Positions 14,286-21,795 of a stretch of 64,000 bases of DNA are shown here, one piece after another (position 1 is the stretch's first letter; each line of letters opens with the position of its first letter). The stretch is from assembly GCA_963755825.1 (NCBI GenBank), contig CAVWLA010000003.1:1054001-1118000 (forward strand), read 5' to 3'. The notes beneath the pieces are model-generated. The model was not told where the DNA came from. It did no database searches and saw nothing but the letters and a program-made list of their open reading frames with translations. The stretch comes from DATBQN01 sp963755825 (GTDB lineage: Bacteria > Acidobacteriota > Thermoanaerobaculia > Multivoradales > UBA5704). The translations under genes were made by a program, and so were the position numbers.

Positions 14286-15712
14286 CGGACTCGATCGCCG
14301 CCGCCGGCCTCGCGGCGCAGGGCGCGGCGGGCAACGCGGCGCGCCGCGTGCTCATCGTCGACGACGACCCCGCCGTCCTCCTCCTGGTCACCGAGCTCCT
14401 GCGCTCCGATCCCATCTTCTTCGACCCGCTGGGGGTGGGCAGCGGCGAGGCGGCGCTGCAGCTCCTCGCCGGCGACGCCCCCTTCGACTGCCTCCTCGCC
14501 GACATCGTCCTGCCGGGGATGGATGGCGTCGAGCTGCTGCTGTCGGCGAAGCGGCTGCGGCCCGGCCTGAAGATCGTCGCCATGACCTCGTCGCCGACCG
14601 ACGAGCTCGAGCGGGCGGTGCTCGAGAACGGCGCCAGCCGCCTCCTCGTCAAGCCGCTCGACTTGGGCGACCTGGTGGCGAGCGTCGCCATCGACAAGCC
14701 GGGCTCGCTGGTGCACCTGGAGGGAGACCTCGAGCTGCTCGACGTCTGCCGCCTCGCCGCCGCCTGCCAGGGCGACGGCGGGCTGCGCATCCGCACCGAG
14801 CGGCACGAGGGGACCCTCGCCTATCGCGGCGCCAAGCTCGTCCATGCCGCGGCCGACGGCCTGGCCGGCGCCGCGGCCGTCGAGCGCCTGCAGGTCTGGG
14901 GCCGATGGCGGTTCACCTCGCTCTCGGCGCTCCAGGCGGCGCACCTGCCGGCCAACTGCGAGCTGCCGCTGCCGCTCGACGGGGGAGACGCGGCGCGGGG
15001 CGGCGCCCGGGCCGCCGGCAGCCTGCGCGGGCTGACGCTGCGCCACCTGATCGAATGGATGATGCGGAGCCGGCAGACGGCAACCCTCAAGCTCACCTCG
15101 CACCGCCGCTCCGGCACCCTCTCCTTCGCGGCGGGGAAGATCTCCGGCGCCGAGACCGCCGGCCGCGAAGGGGGGCAGGCCGCCGCCGAGATCCTCGGCT
15201 GGGAGGATCTGCGCGTGGCGCTCTTCCGCTCGCCGGCGGCGCCGTCGAACCGGGCCGCGGCGCCCGGTCGCCGCGGCGCGCCCGGCGACGTCACCGAGCC
15301 CAGCGAGGAGAAGAGCGGGCTCGCGGCATCGGTCGACCGCTTCTGTGCCGAGGTCGAGGGGTTCCTCGCCACCAGCGTCGTGCGGCGGTCGGACGGCTCG
15401 CCGGTCGGCATCCGCTCGCTCGACGCCGGCTTCGACTCCACGGCGGCCGCCGGCTTCTACGCGCGCGTCGTCGACAGCCACCTCAAGGCCGTCGTCCGCC
15501 TCGGCATGGGCGCCGCCTGGGGGGCGACCGAGGACATCCTCATCACCACCGAGAGGGCCTACCTCCTCATCCGCCTGCTCGGCGACGGCCACCTGCACTG
15601 GCTCGCCGTGGCGAGCGACGCCAACCCCGCCCTCTGCCGCCTGCTGATGCGCAAGCACGAGGAATCGCTGCTCGCCGGCCTGGCCGATCTCGGCGAGATC
15701 CCCGGCGACTAG
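14282..15712 (+). CDS. Receiver protein with PATAN/DUF4388-like domains and a roadblock-like C-terminus
   Basis: 476 residues from GTG 14282, which overlaps the Hpt stop (GTGA). Residues 22-140 are a receiver with VDDD, phospho-Asp74 (LADIVLPGM) and Lys in LLVKPLD. Two segments (about 142-220 and 260-325; for example GSLVHLEGDLELLDVCRLAA and RGLTLRHLIEWMMRSRQTATL) have the DUF4388/PATAN look, with GTLAYRGAKLVHA-type and GTLSFAAGKISGAE-type beta hairpins. The last ~130 residues resemble the roadblock/LC7 fold. Such proteins act as adaptors in phosphorelays linked to MglA-type GTPases, which fits the GTPase and roadblock genes just downstream on the other strand. The exact target is unknown. 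Confidence 0.75.
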   Translation: MTDSIAAAGLAAQGAAGNAARRVLIVDDDPAVLLLVTELLRSDPIFFDPLGVGSGEAALQLLAGDAPFDCLLADIVLPGMDGVELLLSAKRLRPGLKIVAMTSSPTDELERAVLENGASRLLVKPLDLGDLVASVAIDKPGSLVHLEGDLELLDVCRLAAACQGDGGLRIRTERHEGTLAYRGAKLVHAAADGLAGAAAVERLQVWGRWRFTSLSALQAAHLPANCELPLPLDGGDAARGGARAAGSLRGLTLRHLIEWMMRSRQTATLKLTSHRRSGTLSFAAGKISGAETAGREGGQAAAEILGWEDLRVALFRSPAAPSNRAAAPGRRGAPGDVTEPSEEKSGLAASVDRFCAEVEGFLATSVVRRSDGSPVGIRSLDAGFDSTAAAGFYARVVDSHLKAVVRLGMGAAWGATEDILITTERAYLLIRLLGDGHLHWLAVASDANPALCRLLMRKHEESLLAGLADLGEIPGD

Positions 15713-15779
15713 CGGGCTGGACCGGATGGATCATCCGGGGGTGGCGCCTCCCCCGACCTGGCCCTCGAAGCCCGTCGCC

Positions 15780-17291
15780 TCAGACGCCGGTCAAGATCGC
15801 CGACCGGGCTGTCGCCGCGGCGGCGGAGTGGCCGTCGTCGGCGGCCGGCAGGGCGAGCGCGGCGAGCAGCGCTTCGAAGGACGGCCGGTGCGCGCCGCGC
15901 AGCGGCGCCAACAGCGGCTGGATCTCGCGCCGCAGGAGATCGGCGTCGCTCGCCGCGAGCTCGTCCGCCGACGGCTCCCAGCCCGGCGGCGGCAGCAGGC
16001 CGATGTACGCCGCCCGGCCCTGCAGGTCGCCGACCACCGCCAGCTTGCAGGGCAGCGCCGGCGCCGAGCGGAAGGCGGCCCGCGCCTCGAGGAGCCGCAG
16101 GGCGGCGAGCCGCAGCTGCTCGGCGAGGGCGGCGGGCTCGGTGGAGGCGGCGTGGCGCAGCGCCGCGGCGATGCGGCGGAGGAGGGATTCCTCGGCGCGC
16201 ACCACCTGCCAGAGCCGCCACGAGCCCCAGCCGGTCTCCGTCAGCGCCAGGCAGCGATACGGCGACAGCCGCTCGAAGCCGCCGCCGTGGCTGTGCGCCC
16301 ACAGCAGGAGCATCCGCTTGGCGTCGTCGAGGTTGGAGAACTCGAGCTCGGCCGCGGAATGGAAATGCCAGTGGCCGCTCCGCACGCGCCACGAGCCGTC
16401 GCCGCTCCGCCGCGGCACGGCGCCCGGAGCGGCGGCGGAATGGAGGAGCATGCGGCCGTCGATCGGCGGCCACACCCGGCCGCTGGGAGCGTCGCTGTCC
16501 GGCAGGCGGGGCGGCCGCAGCTCCTCGGCCGCCGGCTCCGCTCGGCTCCGCCGGGCCTCCGCGGCCACCGTCGGGGTTTGAGCCGCAGGGGATGGTGCCG
16601 CAGGGGCGAGGGAGACAGCGGACACCGCCGCGGGCGGCGCGCCCTCCTCCGCCGCCTGCAGCCAGGCGAGCAGGCTGGCGGGGGAATCGGTGGCGCCGGG
16701 AGCGGCCGCCAGGTTGCCCTGCGCGCGCTGCTCGCGGGCTCGATCGAGCGCCAGGCGGACGGCGAGCACGAACGCCTCGCGGATCCCCTGGCTCTCGGTG
16801 GCGACCGACTCGACGAGGGCGATGCCGTCGAGACCGAGCGCCGCACGGAGCGCCGGGAGCGGCATGACGCCGGGCCGATCGCGATGATTCGCCTGCACCA
16901 CGACGCCCGGGCGCGGCGCCGGCCGCGCGGCGAGGAGCGACCGCAGCTCGCGCAGGTGCTCCGCCGTCTCCCCCAGGCGCTCGGGGGCGCAGTCGGTGAC
17001 GAAGACGGCGGCATCGGCATCGGCGAGGAGGGCGAGGCGGCGCGCCGAGAGCTCGCGCTGCCCGGGCACGCTCAGGATCTGGCAGCGGATGGGGATGCCG
17101 TCGAAGTTGCCGCCGATGTAGTCCAGCCAGTCGAAATAGAGGGTGCGCTCGTCGGCCACCGCCGGCGAGAAGACCGCGCGCGCCATGCCGCGGGCGAGCG
17201 CCGCGAGGCTGGTCGTCTTGCCCGAGCGCGGCGGCCCGTCGTAGACCAGCCGGATGACCAGCGCGTCGCCCTCCGGCGTCATCCTCGCCAT
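15780..17291 (-). CDS. MglA-like small GTPase domain with long C-terminal extension
   Basis: About 500 residues. The N-terminal ~190 form a Ras-like GTPase of the MglA type: P-loop GPPRSGKTT, a G3 with SVPGQ in place of DxxG (typical for MglA), and an NHRD motif in the G4 position. A linker rich in Ala/Pro and a C-terminal domain (about 270-500) of unknown type follow. The latter contains an Arg/Trp-rich segment (RSGHWHFHSAAELEFSNL) that I cannot name. Two starts are possible: ATG 17291, or ATG 17282, which overlaps the stop of the roadblock gene as ATGA. The second is favoured by the overlap pattern of this genome. Roadblock proteins are known regulators (GAP/GEF) of MglA, and one is encoded immediately upstream. 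Confidence 0.8.
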   Translation of the reverse strand: MARMTPEGDALVIRLVYDGPPRSGKTTSLAALARGMARAVFSPAVADERTLYFDWLDYIGGNFDGIPIRCQILSVPGQRELSARRLALLADADAAVFVTDCAPERLGETAEHLRELRSLLAARPAPRPGVVVQANHRDRPGVMPLPALRAALGLDGIALVESVATESQGIREAFVLAVRLALDRAREQRAQGNLAAAPGATDSPASLLAWLQAAEEGAPPAAVSAVSLAPAAPSPAAQTPTVAAEARRSRAEPAAEELRPPRLPDSDAPSGRVWPPIDGRMLLHSAAAPGAVPRRSGDGSWRVRSGHWHFHSAAELEFSNLDDAKRMLLLWAHSHGGGFERLSPYRCLALTETGWGSWRLWQVVRAEESLLRRIAAALRHAASTEPAALAEQLRLAALRLLEARAAFRSAPALPCKLAVVGDLQGRAAYIGLLPPPGWEPSADELAASDADLLRREIQPLLAPLRGAHRPSFEALLAALALPAADDGHSAAAATARSAILTGV

Positions 17292-18070
17292 GTCGAGCCC
17301 TCCTCGGCGAGAGCGGGCACCAGCCGATGCAGCGCCAGGTGGAGCGCCGCGATGCCCACCCGCGCCGGGTCGGCGATCACCGCCAGGAGCACCTCCGGGC
17401 GCACCAGCCGGACGACGACCAGCAGGTCGGCGAAGGTCAGCACGATCTCCTCCAGGGCGGAGCGCCGGCCGGTCGCCGTGCGCAGCGCCAGCTCGGCGTC
17501 GGCGAGCCCGCGGACCGCCTCGCAGAGCGGCGCGGCGTCGAACGTCTCCCCCGCCGCATGGCAGACGGCGAGCGGCGCGCCGGAGGCGAGGTCGAGGACG
17601 ATGGCGCCGCGCACGCCGTCGAGCTCGCGGACGAGGGTCTCGATCGAGGTCTCCGGCCGACCGCCGTCGCCGGCACCCGCATCGGCCTCGGCTCCGGCTC
17701 CGGCGACAGCTCCGGCTCCAGCTCTGGTGGCGGCGGCGTGCGAGGTCTCGTCGCGGCGGCGCATCGACTCGAGGAGGATGAAGGTGAGCGGCGCGTTGAT
17801 CGAGCGCGGCGGCGGTGCGGAGAGCGCCCGTGTCTCGATGGCGGCGCGGTCCCAGCCGAGGACGAGGATCGCCGCCGCCTCGCCGCGCAGGCCGTCGAGC
17901 TCGGCGTCGCAGAGCTCGCCGGCGACGAAGGAGAGGATGCCGTGGCGGCCATCGGCGCGCACTTCGAGGGCGCAGGTCTCCCGCTCGATGGCGATCATCT
18001 GAACGAAGGCCGCCGGGGCCACGTTCTGCAGATGTCCCCAGACCGAGCGGTTGGCCATTCCCGTGCGCAT
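17279..18070 (-). CDS. PATAN/DUF4388-roadblock fusion protein
   Basis: 263 residues. The first ~100 are a DUF4388/PATAN-type domain (VAPAAFVQMIAIERETCALE, then GILSFVAGELCDAE). A low-complexity Ala/Gly linker (about 115-137) leads to a roadblock/LC7 domain (about 140-255: LDGVRGAIVLDLASGAPLAV, IVLTFADLLVVVRLV). Proteins of this build act as partners of small GTPases. The stop overlaps the second candidate ATG of the MglA-like gene. It begins downstream of a strong terminator (18098-18133) that ends the preceding roadblock operon, so it needs its own promoter. None was clearly seen in the short gap. Confidence 0.75.
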   Translation of the reverse strand: MRTGMANRSVWGHLQNVAPAAFVQMIAIERETCALEVRADGRHGILSFVAGELCDAELDGLRGEAAAILVLGWDRAAIETRALSAPPPRSINAPLTFILLESMRRRDETSHAAATRAGAGAVAGAGAEADAGAGDGGRPETSIETLVRELDGVRGAIVLDLASGAPLAVCHAAGETFDAAPLCEAVRGLADAELALRTATGRRSALEEIVLTFADLLVVVRLVRPEVLLAVIADPARVGIAALHLALHRLVPALAEEGSTWRG

Positions 18071-18097
18071 CGTGAGATGCCCCCCACCGCGAGCGTG

Positions 18098-18133
18098 AAA
18101 AAAAGGGCCGGCAGCGAAGGGCTCGCCCCGGCC
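18098..18133 (-). terminator. Rho-independent terminator after the roadblock pair
   Basis: On the minus strand a stem GGCCGG/CCGGCC (18128-18133 with 18106-18111) continues after a small internal bulge as GCGA/TCGC (18123-18126 with 18114-18117) around a 5-nt loop. It is followed at once by a run of seven T (18104-18098). This is a textbook intrinsic terminator and separates the two roadblock genes from the PATAN-roadblock/GTPase pair. Confidence 0.85.
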
Positions 18134-18216
18134 GAGCTGATCGACGGTACCCCCCCGATCGAAGCCGGCGGTCGGGTGGGTCGCCGTCCCCCACCGCCCC
18201 CGCCGGCGGCGATGTT

Positions 18217-18585
18217 CTAGCGCAGCGCCGGGGTGTGCTTGGCGACCGCCGTGCGCAGGATGGCGAGGTTGGTCGCCTCGCGCTCGGCGGCGAGATAGAG
18301 GAACACGTCCGGCGAGATCATCTTGATCATGTGGATCTGGTCCGACAGTGTCAGCAGCATGTCCTCGAGCGTGGACTTGAGGTTGAGCGCGCGCATGATC
18401 TTGAGCTTCTGCTTGACCAGCTCGCTGTTGTAGGCGCTCGCCACGCTGAGGTCGAAATCCGAGCGCAGCGACTTGGCGCCGAGGGTGAGGCCGGACTCCA
18501 TGTCCACCAGCGAGGCGGCGATGAAGCCGGACATATCGGCCGCGATTTTGTCGATGATTTCCACGATCTGCTTTTCAGTTGCCAT
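18217..18585 (-). CDS. Roadblock/LC7 domain protein (small)
   Basis: 122 residues making one roadblock/LC7 domain: a start helix (IVEIIDKIAADMSG), the central strand FIAASLVDMESGLTL, the helix rich in Lys and Leu (KQKLKIMRALNLK), and strand IHMIKMISPDVFLYLAAERE. Roadblock proteins dimerise and act on Ras-like GTPases or as scaffolds. It is second in a two-gene operon with a paralogue of equal length and ends at the intrinsic terminator 18098-18133. Confidence 0.85.
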   Translation of the reverse strand: MATEKQIVEIIDKIAADMSGFIAASLVDMESGLTLGAKSLRSDFDLSVASAYNSELVKQKLKIMRALNLKSTLEDMLLTLSDQIHMIKMISPDVFLYLAAEREATNLAILRTAVAKHTPALR

Positions 18586-18625
18586 GGTACGAAGGCTCCC
18601 TCGATCGGTTGTAAACGTTTTTGCG

Positions 18626-18994
18626 TCAGACCGCGAGGTCTTTTTCGCAATCGGCGAGGACGTGGCGCGCCATCGCCAGATTCGCCCGGTTCTTGTCCAG
18701 CACCAAATACAGGAAGAGGGCCTCGTTGACCTTCAGCAGGCGGATGAGGTGATATTGCCGGCTGAGGGTGATGAGGATGTCCTCGATCGAATCCTTGAGG
18801 TCGAGGCTCTTCATGGTCTTGCGCTTGGCGCGCACCACCTCGGTGTTGCCGGCGGCGGCGATCTCCAGGTTGAACCCCGAGCCGCCTCCCGCCTGCGCCA
18901 ACACCATGCCGCTGTTGCTGTCGACCAGGCAGCAGCCGATCGCGCCATCGATTTCCATCAAACGGTCCAAGCTCGTCTTCGTCGTCGTCGACAC
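18626..18994 (-). CDS. Roadblock/LC7 domain protein (small, paralogue)
   Basis: 122 residues, same length and plan as the next gene downstream: LDRLMEIDGAIGCCLVDSNS as the first strand region, KRKTMKSLDLKDSIEDILITL as the central helix, and YHLIRLLKVNEALFLYLVLD as the last strand pair. The two share the SxEDxLxTLS pattern and probably arose by duplication. They may form a heterodimer. It is the first gene of this short operon. A palindrome lies about 145 bp upstream (19138-19154). Confidence 0.83.
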   Translation of the reverse strand: MSTTTKTSLDRLMEIDGAIGCCLVDSNSGMVLAQAGGGSGFNLEIAAAGNTEVVRAKRKTMKSLDLKDSIEDILITLSRQYHLIRLLKVNEALFLYLVLDKNRANLAMARHVLADCEKDLAV

Positions 18995-19137
18995 CTTACA
19001 CCTCCGCCGGTTGGCGCTCGAGGTCGCGGCTCGGCGGGCATTTGCAGGGCCGCGCCGCGATCGTCATTAATTCGCTGGAGCGCTCGTCGCGCTCCTTGCT
19101 GCTCAACTGGAGGGGAGTGTAGGCGGGTGATATTACA

Positions 19138-19154
19138 CACGACATTACGTCGTG
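19138..19154. promoter_or_regulatory. Short palindrome upstream of the roadblock operon
   Basis: CACGAC-ATTAC-GTCGTG is a perfect 6-bp inverted repeat with a 5-bp centre, inside the A+T-richer leader region upstream of the roadblock gene at 18994. It could be an operator or a small hairpin in the transcript. No -35/-10 pair could be assigned with confidence. Confidence 0.35.
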
Positions 19155-19252
19155 ATGGGAGATCAATCGAAGATTCAAAAGCGGATAAATAAAACTGACG
19201 AATCCTCTGAAGCGCGGCGGCGGCCGCCTGGCAATCAAGCCGCCGCCTCCGC

Positions 19253-19534
19253 TCAGGCGCGGAGGAGCGGCATGCGGAAGGTGAAGCGCGTATCCTCGCG
19301 CGACGACGAGACGGCGAGGGTGCCGCGATGGGCGCCGGCGATCTCCGAGGCGATGTAGAGGCCGAGGCCGAGACCCGGCTGGCCCTGGCGGGCGGCGGGC
19401 CGCGAGAAGGGCTTGAACGGGTGGCCGACGGTGTCGGCCGGGATGGGCTCGCCGGCGTTGGCGACGGAGAGCTCGAAGCCGTCGGCGCCGAGGAACGAAC
19501 GCCGCGGTACCGCGGCCACCTGCCGCTCTGCGGG
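19253..19534 (-). pseudogene. C-terminal remnant of a histidine kinase ATPase domain
   Basis: About 90 codons reading leftwards encode only the last part of a GHKL ATPase domain: FELSVANAGEPIP (G1-like), then PFSRPAARQGQPGLGLGLYI (F and G2 boxes), then AGAHRGTLAVSSS and a FTFRMPL ending typical of bacteriophytochrome-like or PAS kinases. The N box, phosphoacceptor domain and sensors are missing. The frame is closed upstream by a stop at 19535-19537, and other frames there show no kinase sequence. It is therefore a truncated, non-functional fragment. It ends just 104 bp before the promoter of the RiPP-like operon, which suggests a rearrangement junction. Confidence 0.7.
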
Positions 19535-19638
19535 TCAGCTCCGCCATCCTTTCACGATGGCCTGTAGCGGCCCAACCGGCGAGACCGCCGGCTCCGCCTG
19601 GCCGCGGAGCCCGCGTCTGTATCCCGGCGGATACTCCT

Positions 19639-19667
19639 TTGACCACCCCTCGGCCGGGTGCTAGAAA
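19639..19667 (+). promoter_or_regulatory. Sigma-70-like promoter for the MNIO RiPP operon
   Basis: TTGACC (19639-19644, one mismatch to consensus) and TAGAAA (19662-19667) are separated by exactly 17 bp. Transcription would begin near 19674, giving a leader of about 26 nt with an AAGGAGG ribosome binding site before the ATG at 19700. This is one of the two best-spaced promoters found in the window. Confidence 0.7.
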
Positions 19668-19699
19668 CCGTCCACCACTCTCTCAAGGAGGAAGCCCGC

Positions 19700-19837
19700 A
19701 TGGACGCGATCGAGAACAGCCAGCCGGTCGAGTACGCCACGGACACCACCACGGTCGGCACCTGCCCCACCTGCATCTCGGGGACGGACCCGATCATCAG
19801 CAAAACGGACGTCGCGATCCTCCAGGACCTCGACTAG
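19700..19837 (+). CDS. Candidate RiPP precursor peptide with a CPTC motif (45 aa)
   Basis: A 45-codon gene with ATG at 19700, an AAGGAGG ribosome binding site (19685-19691) about 8 nt upstream, a good promoter and a TAG stop. The peptide is acidic (eight Asp/Glu, one Lys) and rich in Thr. It has no signal peptide and contains just two Cys, Cys22 and Cys25, as TCPTC. A Thr-rich segment (residues 14-18) precedes them and a hydrophilic tail ending AILQDLD follows. Immediate linkage to a DUF692/MNIO enzyme and its partner, enzymes known to modify Cys in RiPP precursors (MbnA, TglA, bufferins), makes it the likely substrate. It does not resemble those precursors: no secretion signal as in bufferins, and no terminal Cys as in TglA. 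The core would then be internal, with a 20-residue follower. A metal-binding CxxC peptide is the alternative reading. Confidence 0.8.
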   Translation: MDAIENSQPVEYATDTTTVGTCPTCISGTDPIISKTDVAILQDLD

Positions 19838-19859
19838 CCGCGGCGGTGGAGACCCCGGC

Positions 19860-19883
19860 GGGGGCGCGCTCCGGCGCGCCTCC
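19860..19883 (+). promoter_or_regulatory. Strong hairpin between precursor and MNIO genes (likely attenuator/processing site)
   Basis: A 10-bp stem (19860-19869 paired with 19874-19883, one G-U pair) closes on a TCCG loop of the very stable UNCG class. It begins 22 nt after the precursor stop. No T-run follows, so it is more likely a partial terminator or an RNase-blocking 3' structure than a full terminator. Either would raise precursor mRNA relative to enzyme mRNA, as is common in RiPP operons. Confidence 0.65.
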
Positions 19884-19932
19884 CGCCCGCACCGCACCTC
19901 ATTCCCTTCCCCAGCCGCGAGCCCTCACCGCC

Positions 19933-20862
19933 ATGCCCGTTCCTCCTCCCGCCGTGCCGCCGCCCGCCGCAGACCCGGACCGCCTCGCCGCCCTGCCGCG
20001 CCTCGGCGTCGGCCTCTCCTTCCAGGGGACGCTGCGCGACTACGTGCTCGAGAACCTCGACGACTTCGACTTCCTCGAGATCATCCCCGACACCTTCTGG
20101 ACCGACCACGGCGCCGGCGCCGAGCCGCGCTACGTCGAGCGCGCCGACGCCCCCGGCTTCCTCGACCGGGTGGCCGAGCACCGCCCGCTGCTGGGCCACA
20201 GCATCGGCCTCTCGATCGGCAGCGCCGAGCGCTTCGACGAGGGCCATGTCGAGCAGATCGCCGCCTGGCAGCGGCGCCGCGGCTTTCCGTGGCACAGCGA
20301 CCATCTCTCCTTCAACCGCCTGGAGCACCCCAGCGGCCACGCGATGGACGTCGGCTTCACCATGCCGGTGCCCTACGACGAGGAGGTGCTGGAGATGCTC
20401 GTCTCCCGCGTCGACGCGGTGCAGGCGCGGGTGCCGGTGCCCTTCCTGCTCGAGAACAACGTCTATTACTTCGCCATCCCCGAGCAGGACATGTCCGAGG
20501 CGGAGTTCTTGAACCGGCTGGCGGCGCGCACCGGCTGCGGCCTCCTCCTCGACCTCCACAACGTGCACGTCAACGCCACCAACCACGGCCTCGACCCCTG
20601 GCAGCTGCTGGGCGAGCTCGACCTCAGCCGCGTCGTCGAGCTCCACCTGGGCGGCGGCCTGACCATGGACGGCATGTACCTCGACGCTCACTCCGGCCCC
20701 TGCCCGCCCGAGGTGTGGACCATGCTCGGCGAGGTGCTGCCCCGCGCGCCGAACGCCAAGGCGGTCGTCTTCGAGGTGTTCGGCAACTACTTCCCCGATC
20801 CGGTCGGTCCCGAGGCCATCCGCGGCGAGCTGGCGAGGGCGCGGGAGGTCTTCGGCAGGTAG
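19933..20862 (+). CDS. DUF692 / MNIO family multinuclear iron oxidase (MbnB/BufB/TglH-like)
   Basis: 309 residues, TIM-barrel DUF692 family. Members bind two or three iron ions and use O2 to modify Cys in RiPP precursors. Candidate metal ligands are all present: His89 (GHSIGLS), His121/Asp123/His124 (WHSDHLSF), Glu174 and Asn176 (LLENN), Asp207, His209, Asn210 and His212 (LDLHNVHVN), His238 (VELHLGG), Asp251 and His253 (LDAHS), and a late Glu (FEVFGN). Length is normal for the family. ATG 19933 is chosen because the frame upstream is a Pro/Arg/His-rich read-through of the precursor region. It follows the precursor by 95 bp containing the hairpin. The partner gene starts 3 nt after its stop. 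The modification made cannot be predicted: family reactions include oxazolone/thioamide formation and beta-carbon excision. Confidence 0.9.
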   Translation: MPVPPPAVPPPAADPDRLAALPRLGVGLSFQGTLRDYVLENLDDFDFLEIIPDTFWTDHGAGAEPRYVERADAPGFLDRVAEHRPLLGHSIGLSIGSAERFDEGHVEQIAAWQRRRGFPWHSDHLSFNRLEHPSGHAMDVGFTMPVPYDEEVLEMLVSRVDAVQARVPVPFLLENNVYYFAIPEQDMSEAEFLNRLAARTGCGLLLDLHNVHVNATNHGLDPWQLLGELDLSRVVELHLGGGLTMDGMYLDAHSGPCPPEVWTMLGEVLPRAPNAKAVVFEVFGNYFPDPVGPEAIRGELARAREVFGR

Positions 20863-20865
20863 GCG

Positions 20866-21747
20866 ATGTCGCTGCTCGCCTTTCAGCAGGCCCTCTCGGA
20901 GCTGGTGATGACGCCCGCCCTGCGCCGGCGGGTGGCGGAGGGCGGCGCCGGCGGCCAGGGCGGCGACGACGCGCTCGCCGCCTACGATCTTTCCGACCGG
21001 GAGCGCCGCCGGCTCGCGGCGCTCGCCCGCGACCCGGGCCTCAAGACCGGCACGACGATCCACCGCTCGTTCCGCCTCAGCATGCTCCTCAACACCCTCC
21101 CCCGCACCTGCAAGGTGCTGGCGCCGCAGGCGCTGCGCGAGCTGGTGCACGCCTACTGGAAGGGGACGGTGCCGCGGAGCATCCAGTACGTCCCCGAGGC
21201 GCGGCGCTTCGCCGAGTTCGCCCGCGAGCGCCTGCGCGCCGGGGCCGTCGCCGACAATCCCTACCTGGGCGAGGTGCTGGAGACGGAGCTCGCCATCCTC
21301 GCCCTCGCCGAGCGCGATCCCTGGTCGCCTCCGGTTGAGCCGGAGACGACCGCGCCAGCCTCCGCCGCCTCCGAGCCCGCGGGCGACGGCCCGGCGTCCT
21401 GGCGCCTCCACCCGAGCTGCCGCATGGTGCCGTTCCGCCACGACCCCGGCGCGGTGCTGCAGCCGCTCGCCGCCGGCGTGGCGCCTCCCGCCGACCTGGC
21501 GGAGGGCGAGCACCACTTCCTCCTGCTCTCCCGCGGCGGCGGCCGGGTGGACATGCGCCAGGTCGCGCGCGACGAGGGCAGGCTGCTCCAGGCATGCGCG
21601 GCGGCCGGCGACGCCGGGGCGCTCTCCTCGGATCTCCAATGCAGCACCGGTCTGGAGGCCGGGATCGCAGCGGCGGCCTTCGCTGCTGCCTGCCGCGCGG
21701 GGTGGGCGATCGGCGTCCCGCGAAGCCTGTCCAAGCCTGAGCGCTAG
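20866..21747 (+). CDS. MNIO partner protein (DUF2063/MbnC-like, precursor-recognition role)
   Basis: 293 residues. The N-terminal half has the helical plan of DUF2063/MbnC-type partners: LLAFQQALSELV, then GTTIHRSFRLSMLLNTLPRT, LRELVHAYWKG, VPEARRFAEFARERL and NPYLGEVLETELAIL. These match the order seen in DUF2063 (YR..l..aL...P, then Y, F..F, pyL..la..E). The second half (about 175-270: RLHPSCRMVPFRHDP, HHFLLLSRGGGRVD, LLQACAAAGD) is likely the strand-rich domain that recognises the precursor. Family assignment is by pattern, not by identity, so moderate certainty. It starts 3 nt after the MNIO stop, and such pairs form heterodimers. No transporter or peptidase gene is adjacent. Confidence 0.72.
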   Translation: MSLLAFQQALSELVMTPALRRRVAEGGAGGQGGDDALAAYDLSDRERRRLAALARDPGLKTGTTIHRSFRLSMLLNTLPRTCKVLAPQALRELVHAYWKGTVPRSIQYVPEARRFAEFARERLRAGAVADNPYLGEVLETELAILALAERDPWSPPVEPETTAPASAASEPAGDGPASWRLHPSCRMVPFRHDPGAVLQPLAAGVAPPADLAEGEHHFLLLSRGGGRVDMRQVARDEGRLLQACAAAGDAGALSSDLQCSTGLEAGIAAAAFAAACRAGWAIGVPRSLSKPER

Positions 21748-21795
21748 GAGTCTGCGCGACAGAAGCCGGGCGACCGCCGATCCCGGCGCGGCCCC

